A DNA stretch of 64,000 nt. Origin: JAJVID01 sp035714085 (GTDB lineage: Bacteria > Acidobacteriota > Blastocatellia > RBC074). Numbering within the stretch: the first letter of the stretch is position 1; the number at the start of each line of letters is the position of its first letter. A program made the translations under genes and the position numbers. The DNA is taken from the NCBI GenBank assembly GCA_035714085.1, contig DASTMP010000215.1:1-64000 (forward strand), read 5' to 3'. The notes beneath the pieces are model-generated. The model did not search any database and had not been told where the DNA came from. It saw nothing but the letters and a program-made list of their open reading frames with translations. Positions 55,919 through 64,000 of this stretch are shown piece by piece.

Positions 55919-57907
55919 ATGGCAAACAAACCAAGAATCCTGAATATGCGCCCGGACCCGCCTGACCTGCGCGACCGGCTATACAACCCCATCCTGCGCG
56001 CGCTGGAACCGGAGTTCAACGCGCGTCCTTTCGACCACCCGGCCTGGCGCGCCCGCGTGAAGGATCAGGGTAAGACTTCGGCCTGCACCGGGTTCGCGCT
56101 GGCGGCGATGGTCGAATCTCTCGCCTTCAAATGTTGGGAGGGGCGCCAACAGCAGGGCGAGCAACCCTGCGCGGTATCGCCGTTTATGCTCTATTACTTC
56201 GCCCGCCGTTACGACGAATTGCGAGGCAGCGACCCGGAGGACGGCTCGACGGCGCGCGGCGCGATGAAATCCTGGCACAAACACGGCGTTTGCCGGCTCG
56301 ACCTCTGGCCCGAGATGGACATGCCGATGTTGGCCCCGGCTAAGCGAGAGCCAAAGCGGAAGCGGGTGGTGAAGACGCGGACTGAACCCGGCGAGAACTG
56401 GGTCGGCGACGGCTTTCGCACTCCGCTCGGCGCTTACTATCGCGTGGATCATCTCTCGATCGCCGACCTGCACGCGGCGCTCAGCGAAACCGGCGCCGTT
56501 TATGCGACGGCGCAAATCCATGAAGGTTGGGAGTCGCCGCAACCGGACGGGCGGATTCTGAACCATCGTGGCGAGGCCAATCTGGGCGGCCACGCATTCT
56601 TGCTGGTCGGCTACGACCCTAGCGGTTTCTGGATTCAGAACTCGTGGGGCGGGGAATGGGGGCGCAAAGGATTCGCGCATCTGGCTTATGCCGACTGGCT
56701 TGAGAACGGCATGGACGCCTGGATCGGCCAATTGGGCGTCTACGTCACCTCGCACATGGACAGCCTGGGTCAGGGATTGCGAATCGAGCGCGCAGTCGAT
56801 GCGCGCCGCGCCGCCAGGTCTTCCGACTCGCTGGTCTTTGCGCAATCCATGCTCTCTTCGAACGCCGCGGTGCGCGCGCAGCAGATCAACCCTTATGTTG
56901 TCAATTTAGAGAACAACGGAAAGCTCTCGGATCATGGCGGTTTTCGAACCAGCAAGGATGACCTGCGTGAGCTGGCGCTGCATTACCTGCCGAACGCTCT
57001 CGATGATTGGGAACTGAAAGAAGATGACCCGATTGAAATAGCCCTGTACGCGCATGGCGGCCTGGTCTCCGAAGACGGCGCGGCGAAGACGGCGGCGCAA
57101 TGGATTCCGGCGCTCTACGCCAACAAAATCTTCCCGGTCTTTTTTATGTGGGAGACGGGTCTGCTGCAGACCATCGACAACATTTTCATTGAGGCGCTGG
57201 GCTTTACTCAAGCGGAGGTGGGCGGCTTTAAGGATCGTTTACTCGATTTTGTGGATGATCGTCTGGAAGGCCTGGTCGCCCCGGCAAGCACGGCCATTTG
57301 GGAAGAGATCAAAGAGAACGCCTTGCAGGCGGCCATCAACCCGAATGGCGGGATGCGGCTGTTGGCCAAAGAATTGGACGCGCTGCCGCCGGCCTTGACC
57401 AGGCGCATGCGCTTTCACCTGATCGGCCACAGCGCCGGCGCGATCTTCCACGCTCATCTGTTGCCCGAGTTGTTACAGGCCAAGTTGACTGTGCAGGGGG
57501 TCTACCTGATGGCCCCAGCCTGCCGGGTTGATCTGTTCAGGCAGAAGATGTTGCCCGCTTACGAGGCCGGCAAAGTTCCGGCATATACGCAATTCCACCT
57601 GAGTGACAAGGTCGAGCAGGATGACAACTGCGCCAGTCTCTACAACCGCTCAATTCTGTACCTGGTCTCGAACGCCTGCGAGCGCAAGCCAAGGACGCCG
57701 ATTCTGGGGATGGAGAAGTTCGCCCGCATAGTCAATCCCGCAAAACCGCCGTCAAGCAAGGTGAAGATTTGGGACTTCATCAGCGCGCCGACCGCCCCCG
57801 ACGCCGCGCAGTCCATGCGCTGTCGCGCCACATCGCACGGCGCGTTTGATAACGACCATGACACGATGCGCGCCATACTGGAACGCATCAAGCGGTCATC
57901 AAGATGA
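55919..57907 (+). CDS. Papain-family (C1) cysteine protease fused to an alpha/beta hydrolase domain
   Basis: 662 residues, no signal peptide. N-terminal domain (about 40-275) has the papain set: VKDQGKTSACTGFALA (oxyanion Gln50, Cys56), LGGHAFLLVGYD (His225) and IQNSWGGEWG (Asn241). No propeptide is seen. The C-terminal domain (about 365-655) is an alpha/beta hydrolase with oxyanion ALYAHGG, nucleophile elbow LIGHSAGAIF (Ser505), a likely acid in LSDKVEQDD and the His in SHGAFDNDH (His640). Catalytic residues look intact in both halves. The pairing suggests one protein that both cuts peptides and hydrolyses an ester or amide. The next two genes downstream are on the same strand. Confidence 0.85.
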   Translation: MANKPRILNMRPDPPDLRDRLYNPILRALEPEFNARPFDHPAWRARVKDQGKTSACTGFALAAMVESLAFKCWEGRQQQGEQPCAVSPFMLYYFARRYDELRGSDPEDGSTARGAMKSWHKHGVCRLDLWPEMDMPMLAPAKREPKRKRVVKTRTEPGENWVGDGFRTPLGAYYRVDHLSIADLHAALSETGAVYATAQIHEGWESPQPDGRILNHRGEANLGGHAFLLVGYDPSGFWIQNSWGGEWGRKGFAHLAYADWLENGMDAWIGQLGVYVTSHMDSLGQGLRIERAVDARRAARSSDSLVFAQSMLSSNAAVRAQQINPYVVNLENNGKLSDHGGFRTSKDDLRELALHYLPNALDDWELKEDDPIEIALYAHGGLVSEDGAAKTAAQWIPALYANKIFPVFFMWETGLLQTIDNIFIEALGFTQAEVGGFKDRLLDFVDDRLEGLVAPASTAIWEEIKENALQAAINPNGGMRLLAKELDALPPALTRRMRFHLIGHSAGAIFHAHLLPELLQAKLTVQGVYLMAPACRVDLFRQKMLPAYEAGKVPAYTQFHLSDKVEQDDNCASLYNRSILYLVSNACERKPRTPILGMEKFARIVNPAKPPSSKVKIWDFISAPTAPDAAQSMRCRATSHGAFDNDHDTMRAILERIKRSSR

Positions 57908-58019
57908 CGGCGCCCTAAATGACCCGCCTGCTTATACGAAGACGGAATCGGCGGTCGACGCGAAGTTTGCCAATTGGCGCGCCGCCGCTCCGCTATCAAT
58001 TTCCAATTGCGAGGACCTT

Positions 58020-59180
58020 ATGATAAAGAAATCCACTAACGCAAAAACGACAACTCCGGCGCGAGCCAAAAGACAACCTAAAGCGCACTCTAATGGGCGA
58101 TTTTCGTATTGCAGCCTGCGCGAAGCCCCGGCCAGATCATTCAGCCCGGACGTCAATCCGAATCGAGTCAGGCTAATCCTCGTCTCTGACAAGAAATGGG
58201 TGAACGGCACGGTCTTGCACTACTACTTCTTCGATAAGCCTACCGATGGCGAAAGAGTCTTCTTGGCGGACGGAACGAGCCAATTTATCCCATGGACGAC
58301 CACTGACGAGGAGAAGGAAGTCGTTCGCGCCGCGTTCAAGAAGTGGAAGGACGTGGGAATCGGCCTCAACTTTGAAGAGGTCTCGTCTCGTGAAGAGGCG
58401 GAGATTCGAATCGGGTTCATGCGAGGAGACGGCGCCTGGTCATATGTCGGTCGTGAAATTCTCGATTACGGCCCGAACGACCGGACGATGAACTTCGGCT
58501 GGTCTTTGACTCGGCGTTCCTCGGAAGTCGACACCGCGATCCATGAGATCGGCCACTGCGTAGGCTTTCCCCATGAGCACCAAAATCCGAACGCCGGTAT
58601 CGTCTGGAACGAAGAAGCGGTCTATGCCGCGCTCGCCAAGCCGCCCAATAGCTGGTCACGCCAGACCACATATTGGAACATCATCCGAAAAATAAACCCT
58701 GACACGGTTCAAGGTTCGAGTTGGGACCCGAATTCCATCATGCATTATCCGTTCGAGTCGGGGCTCATCAACGAGCCCGCCCAATACCGGCATGGGCTTC
58801 AACCGGCCGGCGCCTTATCGCAGCGGGACATCACCTGGGTTCGCGCCTTTTACCCGCCTTTGAATGACGCGGAGTTCGCCGAGTTGAAACCGTTAGAGTC
58901 TGCGCCGTTGACGATCACGGCGGGCCAACAAAAGAATTTTCGAATTCAACCCACCGCGACTCGCAGCTACGAGATCCGCACCTTCGGAGATTCTGACGCC
59001 GTGATAGTTTTGTTCGAAGATGACAACGGACAGCCTAAGTATCTGAACGGCGATGATGACAGCGGCGAGAATCGCAACGCTTACATGAAGATCAAACTCT
59101 TCAAAGACCGGAAATACATTCTCCGCGTTCGGCTGTACTACGCGGAGCGGCATGAGGAAACGGCTGTTATGTTGTGGTAA
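58020..59180 (+). CDS. Astacin-like zinc metallopeptidase with a C-terminal PPC-like domain
   Basis: 386 residues from the ATG at 58020, chosen because GAGGA lies 5 nt upstream; the frame is open further back into the preceding gene. The zinc site is AIHEIGHCVGFPHEHQ (His175, Glu176, His179, His185), fitting HExxHxxGxxH, with Met-turn SIMHYP (Met241). The C-terminal ~90 residues are strand-rich (AGQQKNFRI, NGDDDSGENR) like the pre-peptidase C-terminal domain of secreted proteases. However, no signal peptide is visible; the N-terminus is basic (KKSTNAKTTTPARAKRQPK). Secretion route is therefore unclear. It lies 112 bp after the C1 protease fusion. Confidence 0.88.
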   Translation: MIKKSTNAKTTTPARAKRQPKAHSNGRFSYCSLREAPARSFSPDVNPNRVRLILVSDKKWVNGTVLHYYFFDKPTDGERVFLADGTSQFIPWTTTDEEKEVVRAAFKKWKDVGIGLNFEEVSSREEAEIRIGFMRGDGAWSYVGREILDYGPNDRTMNFGWSLTRRSSEVDTAIHEIGHCVGFPHEHQNPNAGIVWNEEAVYAALAKPPNSWSRQTTYWNIIRKINPDTVQGSSWDPNSIMHYPFESGLINEPAQYRHGLQPAGALSQRDITWVRAFYPPLNDAEFAELKPLESAPLTITAGQQKNFRIQPTATRSYEIRTFGDSDAVIVLFEDDNGQPKYLNGDDDSGENRNAYMKIKLFKDRKYILRVRLYYAERHEETAVMLW

Positions 59181-59343
59181 TAGACGGAATTCTTCCGGGA
59201 GCAAAAATAAAATAACTTTCCGGCCCTGAAGCTCTGGCTTGGGGGTTGCCATTCTCCGTCGTCAAGAGAGAGGCGCGAAGATCGCGTCAAAAGCGCGAAG
59301 GCATGAACGGAGGGGCCGGGAAGTTATTTAATTTCTTTCCCAT

Positions 59344-62300
59344 ATGAAGAATTCCAACTCGAACGACTGGTTGATTCCACTGCTGGCGGCCTTTGCGATT
59401 TATCTTCCGCTCTCTACTGCCGCGCCATCGCCGGACCAGCAATCATCGACGCAGCCGCAATCGCCGGCGTTCATACAGATGGTCCCTGCCGCGACGCCGA
59501 CGCCGACGCCGGGGGCGGGCCGGGTTCCGGGAGAAGCGGCCAGGTTGTTGTGCGATTTCTTCGGGCTGGAACCGGATCAGGATCAGAACGCTGGATTGAA
59601 TCCTCAACAGAAATCGGAGGCCGAAAACCGGAGGGGCGATTATTGCCGGATAAAATCGGTTTTAAACTCGAAGGCGAGTAAGCGCCCGCCTCCATCCGGC
59701 TACGACGAGATCGAGTACCTGATCGCAACGGTTCCCGACCCGAGAGAGACGCGCCTGGATCACCAGTTCGATCGCGCTCTGGATGCGATCCGCCGAGCGC
59801 TTGAATCGGCTGATTACACTTTCGACCGTTTCTGGCTGCCCTGGGACAGAAGCAAGACCGCCCCGCCGCCTATTTCGTCTGCGGACCCGAGGACGGCGCA
59901 GATGGCGACGCGCCATTTGCGCGACCCGGGCGTGATCCTCTTTCGCGATCCGAGATCGAAGAGATTGTTGTTGCTGTTTCTGGTCGGAGAGACGCCGACC
60001 GGCGGAATTCATCGAGTCGCATTTCAAAACGCGCTACGGCAGATTGAAGAGCTTCCCCGTCGGGTGGGATCAACGACTGAAGCGCCTGCGCAAAAAAAAA
60101 CGCTGCTTATCCTCGGCCCATACTTTCCAAGCTCGGCTAATTCGCTCGCGATACTGCTCAAGGGGTGGATAGAGGGACAAAAGACGCCGCCCAAATTCAA
60201 CATCATTACGGGAAGCACGGGGTTTATTAACAAAGACGATTTTCTGAAAGACCTGGCGCCGGTTGACGCCAGCTTTCACACTACGGTTATTGACACGGAA
60301 CAGGTCATCAACCAGTTTTATACATATCTGAGTAATCTCGATTCGCAGATCAGGCCGCCCGATGAGCGAGGTCCGGCCCGCGCTTACATCGCTGTTTTAT
60401 CCGAAGCCGGCACGGGGCGCGGCCAGATTATACGTTGGAATATATGGGAGCTGAACGTTAGCAAAAAGCAGCCGCTGGTTCTTTCTCTGACTTACCCTGT
60501 CCACATTTCGCAGCTTCGCGTCGAGGCGGCGAAGAGTTCCTCGCGCAATGACGCGAACAATGCGCCGGCGGTCAAAGACCCCAACCTGCCGCTGCCGATG
60601 AGCGAAACCGGCAGCGCCGGATCGAAGGACACCGCCCCACTCTTTTCGCCGCTCGAGACGGTCACGATGGAGCTGGCGCTCCGCGAAATTCTCACCTCAA
60701 TCCACCGCGAGCGGATTCGTTACGTAAGGGTGTCGGCGGCCGATCCGCAGGACCTCATCTTTCTCGTACACGAAATTCGCAAACATTGTCCGAACGTGAC
60801 GATCTTTACGACCAGCTCTGATCTGCTCTACCTGCACTCCGAATCCAATCTTGACTTTCAGGGAACGCTGGTCATCACCTCTTATCCGCTTTTCGCATTG
60901 AATCAGTTGTGGACCTATCCATACGGAGGCGACCGGTGGCGGTCACAATTTCCCACCCCGACGGAACAGGGCATTTACAACGCGACCCTCGCGCTGTTGG
61001 ACAAAACAGACTGGATGCTGGAATACGGCGTCCCGTTCGAAAAATACAACGTCGGCGACAAGCGTTGTCCGGCGTTGTGGTTGGGCGTCGTCGGGCGCAA
61101 CGGCATCTGGCCGGTCAAAATCTTCGATATTAAGCCCGGAGAAAAAGGCTGCGCTTTGTCCATCACTACCAGATCCTCTGCCTCGGCGCCGCGGCTCGGG
61201 CTGAGCGACAATTACAGGTCGCCGACAGGCGCGGGCTTTCTATTACTGATTGGCGTCATCTGCCTGCTGTTGTCGTTGATCCTGCTGGCGCAGTTAGTTC
61301 TTTTCTGGGGGCGCGGCCGGATTGATCAGGGCGACCCTGATCAATTGAGTGGGCGGCGGTCAAAATTGAGCAGAGCGATCATCGAGCCGATTCTCAAACT
61401 CGCGCGCCGGATCGAACCAGGGAATGAGGGGTCTTTACCGCGCCCACTTGTCTGGATCAGACGCGGATTGTTGGGGCAGGTTTTTGGCGATGAGGAGTTT
61501 TATTGTTATCGCATGGATCGACGCATCAACCTGTTGGGTTGTTGCGTCAGCCTGCTTACCGCCTCGCTCTTCATTTCGGGTGTGACCATGTTGCCCGCGT
61601 GGATACTGTGGAACACGAGGAATGGAGACGCGCTCCAGGTTGAGTGGGGTCGGCATCTGGCGATAGGAGTCCTGGCATGTACGATTCTTGTTTTCACGCT
61701 GGGCGCCTTCATCTGGCTGATAGTGAGCATCGGCATGTGGATGGTCAGCGGGTGGCGCCATTTTCACAGGCGCATCTGGGTTTTGCTGGCGCTGGTTGTA
61801 GGCGCGATGATGATCACGTTCGTCGGTTGGGGGCTGTTCGAAGTTTTTTTCCGGTTCAAGACGCCGGAAAAGGTCTTCTTCTTCCTGCGCGCGACCGAAT
61901 TGACCAGTGGCGTTTCCGTATTGCTGCCGGCGCTGCTCGTCGGGCTGGCGGCGTTTCTATCATTCTTCGCCGCGTTGCGTCGGTTTAATCTGGCCGAGCG
62001 CATGCCATGTCTGCGCAACCCCCGGCAGCGGCCGGATGAGGCGCCGCAATTCCTGCGCTTCGATCACGAACGGGCGAAATCATTCGAGGGGTTGAAGGCT
62101 CTGGAAGACAACGTCAAGGAGATGATCGTCTGCCCCATCTTCAGGGCGCCGGGAGCGGCGCTCATTACGGCGCTGATCTCCATCGTTTATTGGCATTTCT
62201 TTCAGAAGCATTTCATCCCGTCGGTCGACGGCCGGCGATTCGATTGGTATTTCGAGCTGGCGTTTTATGTCGTCCCGCTGATGCTGGTCTGGGCGCTGCT

Positions 62301-63144
62301 GCGGTTCTTCTGGTTGTGGTTGGCGACCAAGAGATTGTTGAAGCGTTTGTCGTGGCACCCGCTGATTTCGCAATACGCCGCCAGGCATTCCGAGGAGAAG
62401 CGCTTCGCGTCACTGCCGCAGATCGATCTGATGACGCCCACGCCGACCTACACCGCTTTGTCGCTTTCCGTGCGGCAGGCCCGGTCGTTTTATAACGCGT
62501 TGAAGCTCGGGCCGGGGCAGGCCGAGGAGCGAAAGCGGATCGGACAGTTGGTCGAAGAGGCCGAAAGCGAATTGTCGCTCGCGCTCGGGGCCGACGCGAA
62601 AGGCGACTGGCGGGAGGCCCTGCGGAAGCGCCGTTATTCGCAGGAGGCGCTGGCGGAGCTGACCGAGCGAGTCAGCGGCCTGCTCGAAGATTCGTGGCGG
62701 GCGGCTGGCGGCGCGGGACCGGAAGCCGCGTGGCGGGATGAAGGGAAGTTTTTCCTGATCTCGCACATAGTAGCCTTCCTGCAGCACGTCTTCGCGCACC
62801 TGCAGAATCTGGTCGGGCTGGTCACAATCGGGCTGTTGCTGATGCTGCTCGCGGCCATTTCTTATCCGTTCCAGCCGCGCGAGCCGTTGCTGCTGTTCAG
62901 TTGGGTGGCGATCCTGACCTCGGTTGTCGTGACGCTGTTTATCTTCGTGAGCGCGAACCGTGACAAGACGCTGAGCCTGCTCGCCGGGACGGCGCCCGGC
63001 AAACTGAACATCACGCGCGATCTCGTGTTCCGCGTCCTGGTCCACGGCGTGGCCCCGGTGATCGCGCTGCTCGGTGTACAATTCCCTGAAGCCGTGCGCC
63101 AGATATTTTCATGGCTGAATGTTTTTGAGGGGAAAGGTAATTAA
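59344..63144 (+). CDS. Large multi-pass membrane protein with an N-terminal periplasmic domain
   Basis: 1266 residues. A signal-like helix (WLIPLLAAFAIYLPLSTAA) leads to a ~590-residue extracytoplasmic region. Parts of that region, TLLILGPYFPSSANSLAILL, FNIITGSTGFI, YVRVSAADPQDLIFLVHEI and NVTIFTTSSDLLYL, look like the alternating strand/helix pattern of periplasmic binding-protein domains. From about residue 625 there are roughly ten membrane helices with cytoplasmic loops, one of which (about 1055-1140) is helical and charged, perhaps coiled coil. No enzymatic motif is seen. It could be a sensor or a transporter-like scaffold. It sits between the two proteases and an ECF sigma factor on the same strand. 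I do not recognise a named family. Confidence 0.7.
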   Translation: MKNSNSNDWLIPLLAAFAIYLPLSTAAPSPDQQSSTQPQSPAFIQMVPAATPTPTPGAGRVPGEAARLLCDFFGLEPDQDQNAGLNPQQKSEAENRRGDYCRIKSVLNSKASKRPPPSGYDEIEYLIATVPDPRETRLDHQFDRALDAIRRALESADYTFDRFWLPWDRSKTAPPPISSADPRTAQMATRHLRDPGVILFRDPRSKRLLLLFLVGETPTGGIHRVAFQNALRQIEELPRRVGSTTEAPAQKKTLLILGPYFPSSANSLAILLKGWIEGQKTPPKFNIITGSTGFINKDDFLKDLAPVDASFHTTVIDTEQVINQFYTYLSNLDSQIRPPDERGPARAYIAVLSEAGTGRGQIIRWNIWELNVSKKQPLVLSLTYPVHISQLRVEAAKSSSRNDANNAPAVKDPNLPLPMSETGSAGSKDTAPLFSPLETVTMELALREILTSIHRERIRYVRVSAADPQDLIFLVHEIRKHCPNVTIFTTSSDLLYLHSESNLDFQGTLVITSYPLFALNQLWTYPYGGDRWRSQFPTPTEQGIYNATLALLDKTDWMLEYGVPFEKYNVGDKRCPALWLGVVGRNGIWPVKIFDIKPGEKGCALSITTRSSASAPRLGLSDNYRSPTGAGFLLLIGVICLLLSLILLAQLVLFWGRGRIDQGDPDQLSGRRSKLSRAIIEPILKLARRIEPGNEGSLPRPLVWIRRGLLGQVFGDEEFYCYRMDRRINLLGCCVSLLTASLFISGVTMLPAWILWNTRNGDALQVEWGRHLAIGVLACTILVFTLGAFIWLIVSIGMWMVSGWRHFHRRIWVLLALVVGAMMITFVGWGLFEVFFRFKTPEKVFFFLRATELTSGVSVLLPALLVGLAAFLSFFAALRRFNLAERMPCLRNPRQRPDEAPQFLRFDHERAKSFEGLKALEDNVKEMIVCPIFRAPGAALITALISIVYWHFFQKHFIPSVDGRRFDWYFELAFYVVPLMLVWALLRFFWLWLATKRLLKRLSWHPLISQYAARHSEEKRFASLPQIDLMTPTPTYTALSLSVRQARSFYNALKLGPGQAEERKRIGQLVEEAESELSLALGADAKGDWREALRKRRYSQEALAELTERVSGLLEDSWRAAGGAGPEAAWRDEGKFFLISHIVAFLQHVFAHLQNLVGLVTIGLLLMLLAAISYPFQPREPLLLFSWVAILTSVVVTLFIFVSANRDKTLSLLAGTAPGKLNITRDLVFRVLVHGVAPVIALLGVQFPEAVRQIFSWLNVFEGKGN

Positions 63145-63284
63145 TAAGCGACTGCGGCGCCGAACCCGGCGCTCCTCTCATTAAAACGCCGCTCGTATAA
63201 GGTGAAAAATTTTTCGCTCTCGCGCCAACCAAACAGCGCGCCCTCCGGTCTATGTGGACGACATCAAAAAAAGGATGAGAATCG

Positions 63285-63902
63285 GTGATCCAGGAAGATA
63301 AGTTGATCGAGCGCGCGCAGGAAGGCGATCAAGAGGCCTTCTGCTTGCTGGCTCGCGCTTACCAGCGGCGCATTTATGCGTTAGCGCTGCACTACACCCG
63401 CGACCCGCACGAGGCGGAGGACTTGTCACAGGAGGTTTGGCTGAAGGCTTACCGGGCCATCGGCGGCTTCCGCGGCGAGGCGGGCTTCTATACCTGGCTG
63501 CGCCGGATCACGGTCAACACCTTTCTCAACCATCAACGTGAGATGAATGCGATGTATAGCAGTGGAAAGAAAGCGTTCAGACTGGGCGAGTTGGTCTCTT
63601 TGGATGAATTGGGGCTGACTCCCGCGGAGCCGCGGCAGGCGCCCGAAGAGCGATTGCAACAACAGATGATGGTCGAGAAGGTGATGGAGGGGTTGAGCGA
63701 ACTGACGGCGCAGCAGCGGCTGATCTTTTTGCTCAAACACCGCGAGGGGATGACCTACGATGAAATCGCCCGGGCCTGCGCGGTCTCGACGGGAACGGTC
63801 AAAAAAGCGTTGTTCCGCGCGATCAATCGGCTGCGTGAGTACCTTGGCGTGAAATTCAGCGCGGCGGAGGACGTTTCCTACGCGGCGCGTGAGCGGCGCT
63901 GA
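63285..63902 (+). CDS. ECF-type RNA polymerase sigma factor
   Basis: 205 residues, GTG start at 63285 with AGGATGAG upstream. Region 2 is AFCLLARAYQRRIYALAL through DPHEAEDLSQEVWLKAYR, with the DNA-melting helix FYTWLRRITVNTFLNHQR. Region 4 is LTAQQRLIFLLKHREGMTYD, CAVSTGTVKKALFRAINR. It is RpoE-like. The next gene encodes its probable anti-sigma factor, and the large membrane protein gene ends 140 bp upstream, so this regulator may control that cluster or respond to it. Confidence 0.93.
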   Translation: MIQEDKLIERAQEGDQEAFCLLARAYQRRIYALALHYTRDPHEAEDLSQEVWLKAYRAIGGFRGEAGFYTWLRRITVNTFLNHQREMNAMYSSGKKAFRLGELVSLDELGLTPAEPRQAPEERLQQQMMVEKVMEGLSELTAQQRLIFLLKHREGMTYDEIARACAVSTGTVKKALFRAINRLREYLGVKFSAAEDVSYAARERR

Positions 63903-63926
63903 AGCGCGCGATGCGAGTGAGTGGTT

Positions 63927-64000
63927 ATGCATGACTGTGTAAAGACAAGTGAGCTGTTGGTTGATCTGGTCTTTGACGAATTGGGACCTGAAGCCAGGCG
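63927..64000 (+). CDS. Start of a probable anti-sigma factor (partial)
   Basis: Only the first 24 codons are in the window: MHDCVKTSELLVDLVFDELG. The position 24 bp after an ECF sigma gene and the short, Cys/His-containing acidic start fit zf-HC2-type anti-sigma factors, whose zinc knuckle begins with His and Cys near the N-terminus. The remaining domain cannot be checked. Confidence 0.55.
   Translation, partial: MHDCVKTSELLVDLVFDELGPEAR

Overview
The window looks like chromosomal DNA of an acidobacterium, probably of the Blastocatellia/Pyrinomonadaceae type. This is inferred from gene style, not from a database search. The pointers are: GC-rich coding; an ECF sigma factor overlapping a protein kinase fused to an AAA ATPase and TPR region; ECF sigma/anti-sigma pairs; remnants of a PadR regulator and of a duplicated-permease gene of acidobacterial type; a BlaI/BlaR pair; many secreted hydrolases; and abundant GC-rich palindromic repeats between genes. 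No rRNA, tRNA, CRISPR array or phage module is visible.

Layout. 0-4.3 kb: the tail of a probable anti-sigma protein and a large surface protein (Ig-like, DUF4082 and deacetylase-like parts). 4.3-12.9 kb, minus strand: PEP carboxylase with a palindromic repeat inserted in frame, a sialate O-acetylesterase, a hicBA-monooxygenase-acetyltransferase group, a cupin and a NIF3-like protein. 13.0-19.2 kb, minus strand: a four-gene operon of an unknown protein, a membrane metallophosphoesterase, a GMC oxidoreductase and a GMC-associated protein. 19.6-24.1 kb: ECF sigma factor plus kinase/ATPase/TPR protein. 24.8-33.7 kb: two giant paralogous parallel beta-helix surface proteins. They share their N-terminal export segment with the protein at 0.5 kb, and they share a 161-bp upstream block with each other. 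33.9-39.5 kb, minus strand: a glycan or glycolipid group (aminotransferase, SDR, methyltransferase, GT-C-like membrane protein, GT2). 40-43.1 kb: a membrane protein and an unusual trypsin-like protease fused to a zinc phospholipase C / S1-P1 nuclease domain. 43.8-49.1 kb: FAH-family protein, an S9 peptidase gene broken by a deletion, an M20 peptidase and a D-aminoacylase-type amidohydrolase. 49.3-50.6 kb: a TnpB element without TnpA. 50.7-55.3 kb: a small secreted protein, remnants of a padR/permease locus, a methyltransferase and a blaI/blaR-like pair with three operators. 55.9-64 kb: papain-like protease/alpha-beta hydrolase fusion, astacin-like metallopeptidase, a 1266-residue membrane protein, an ECF sigma factor and the start of its anti-sigma factor.

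Strongest leads. In the 40.8-43.1 kb fusion, the trypsin-like domain sits directly before a zinc domain that, in its family, needs a free N-terminal tryptophan, so it may be a self-maturing enzyme. The 55.9-63.9 kb cluster combines two proteases without signal peptides and a large periplasmic-sensor-like membrane protein with its own sigma factor. Several loci also carry structural scars and palindromic repeats, including one read through in frame by ppc.
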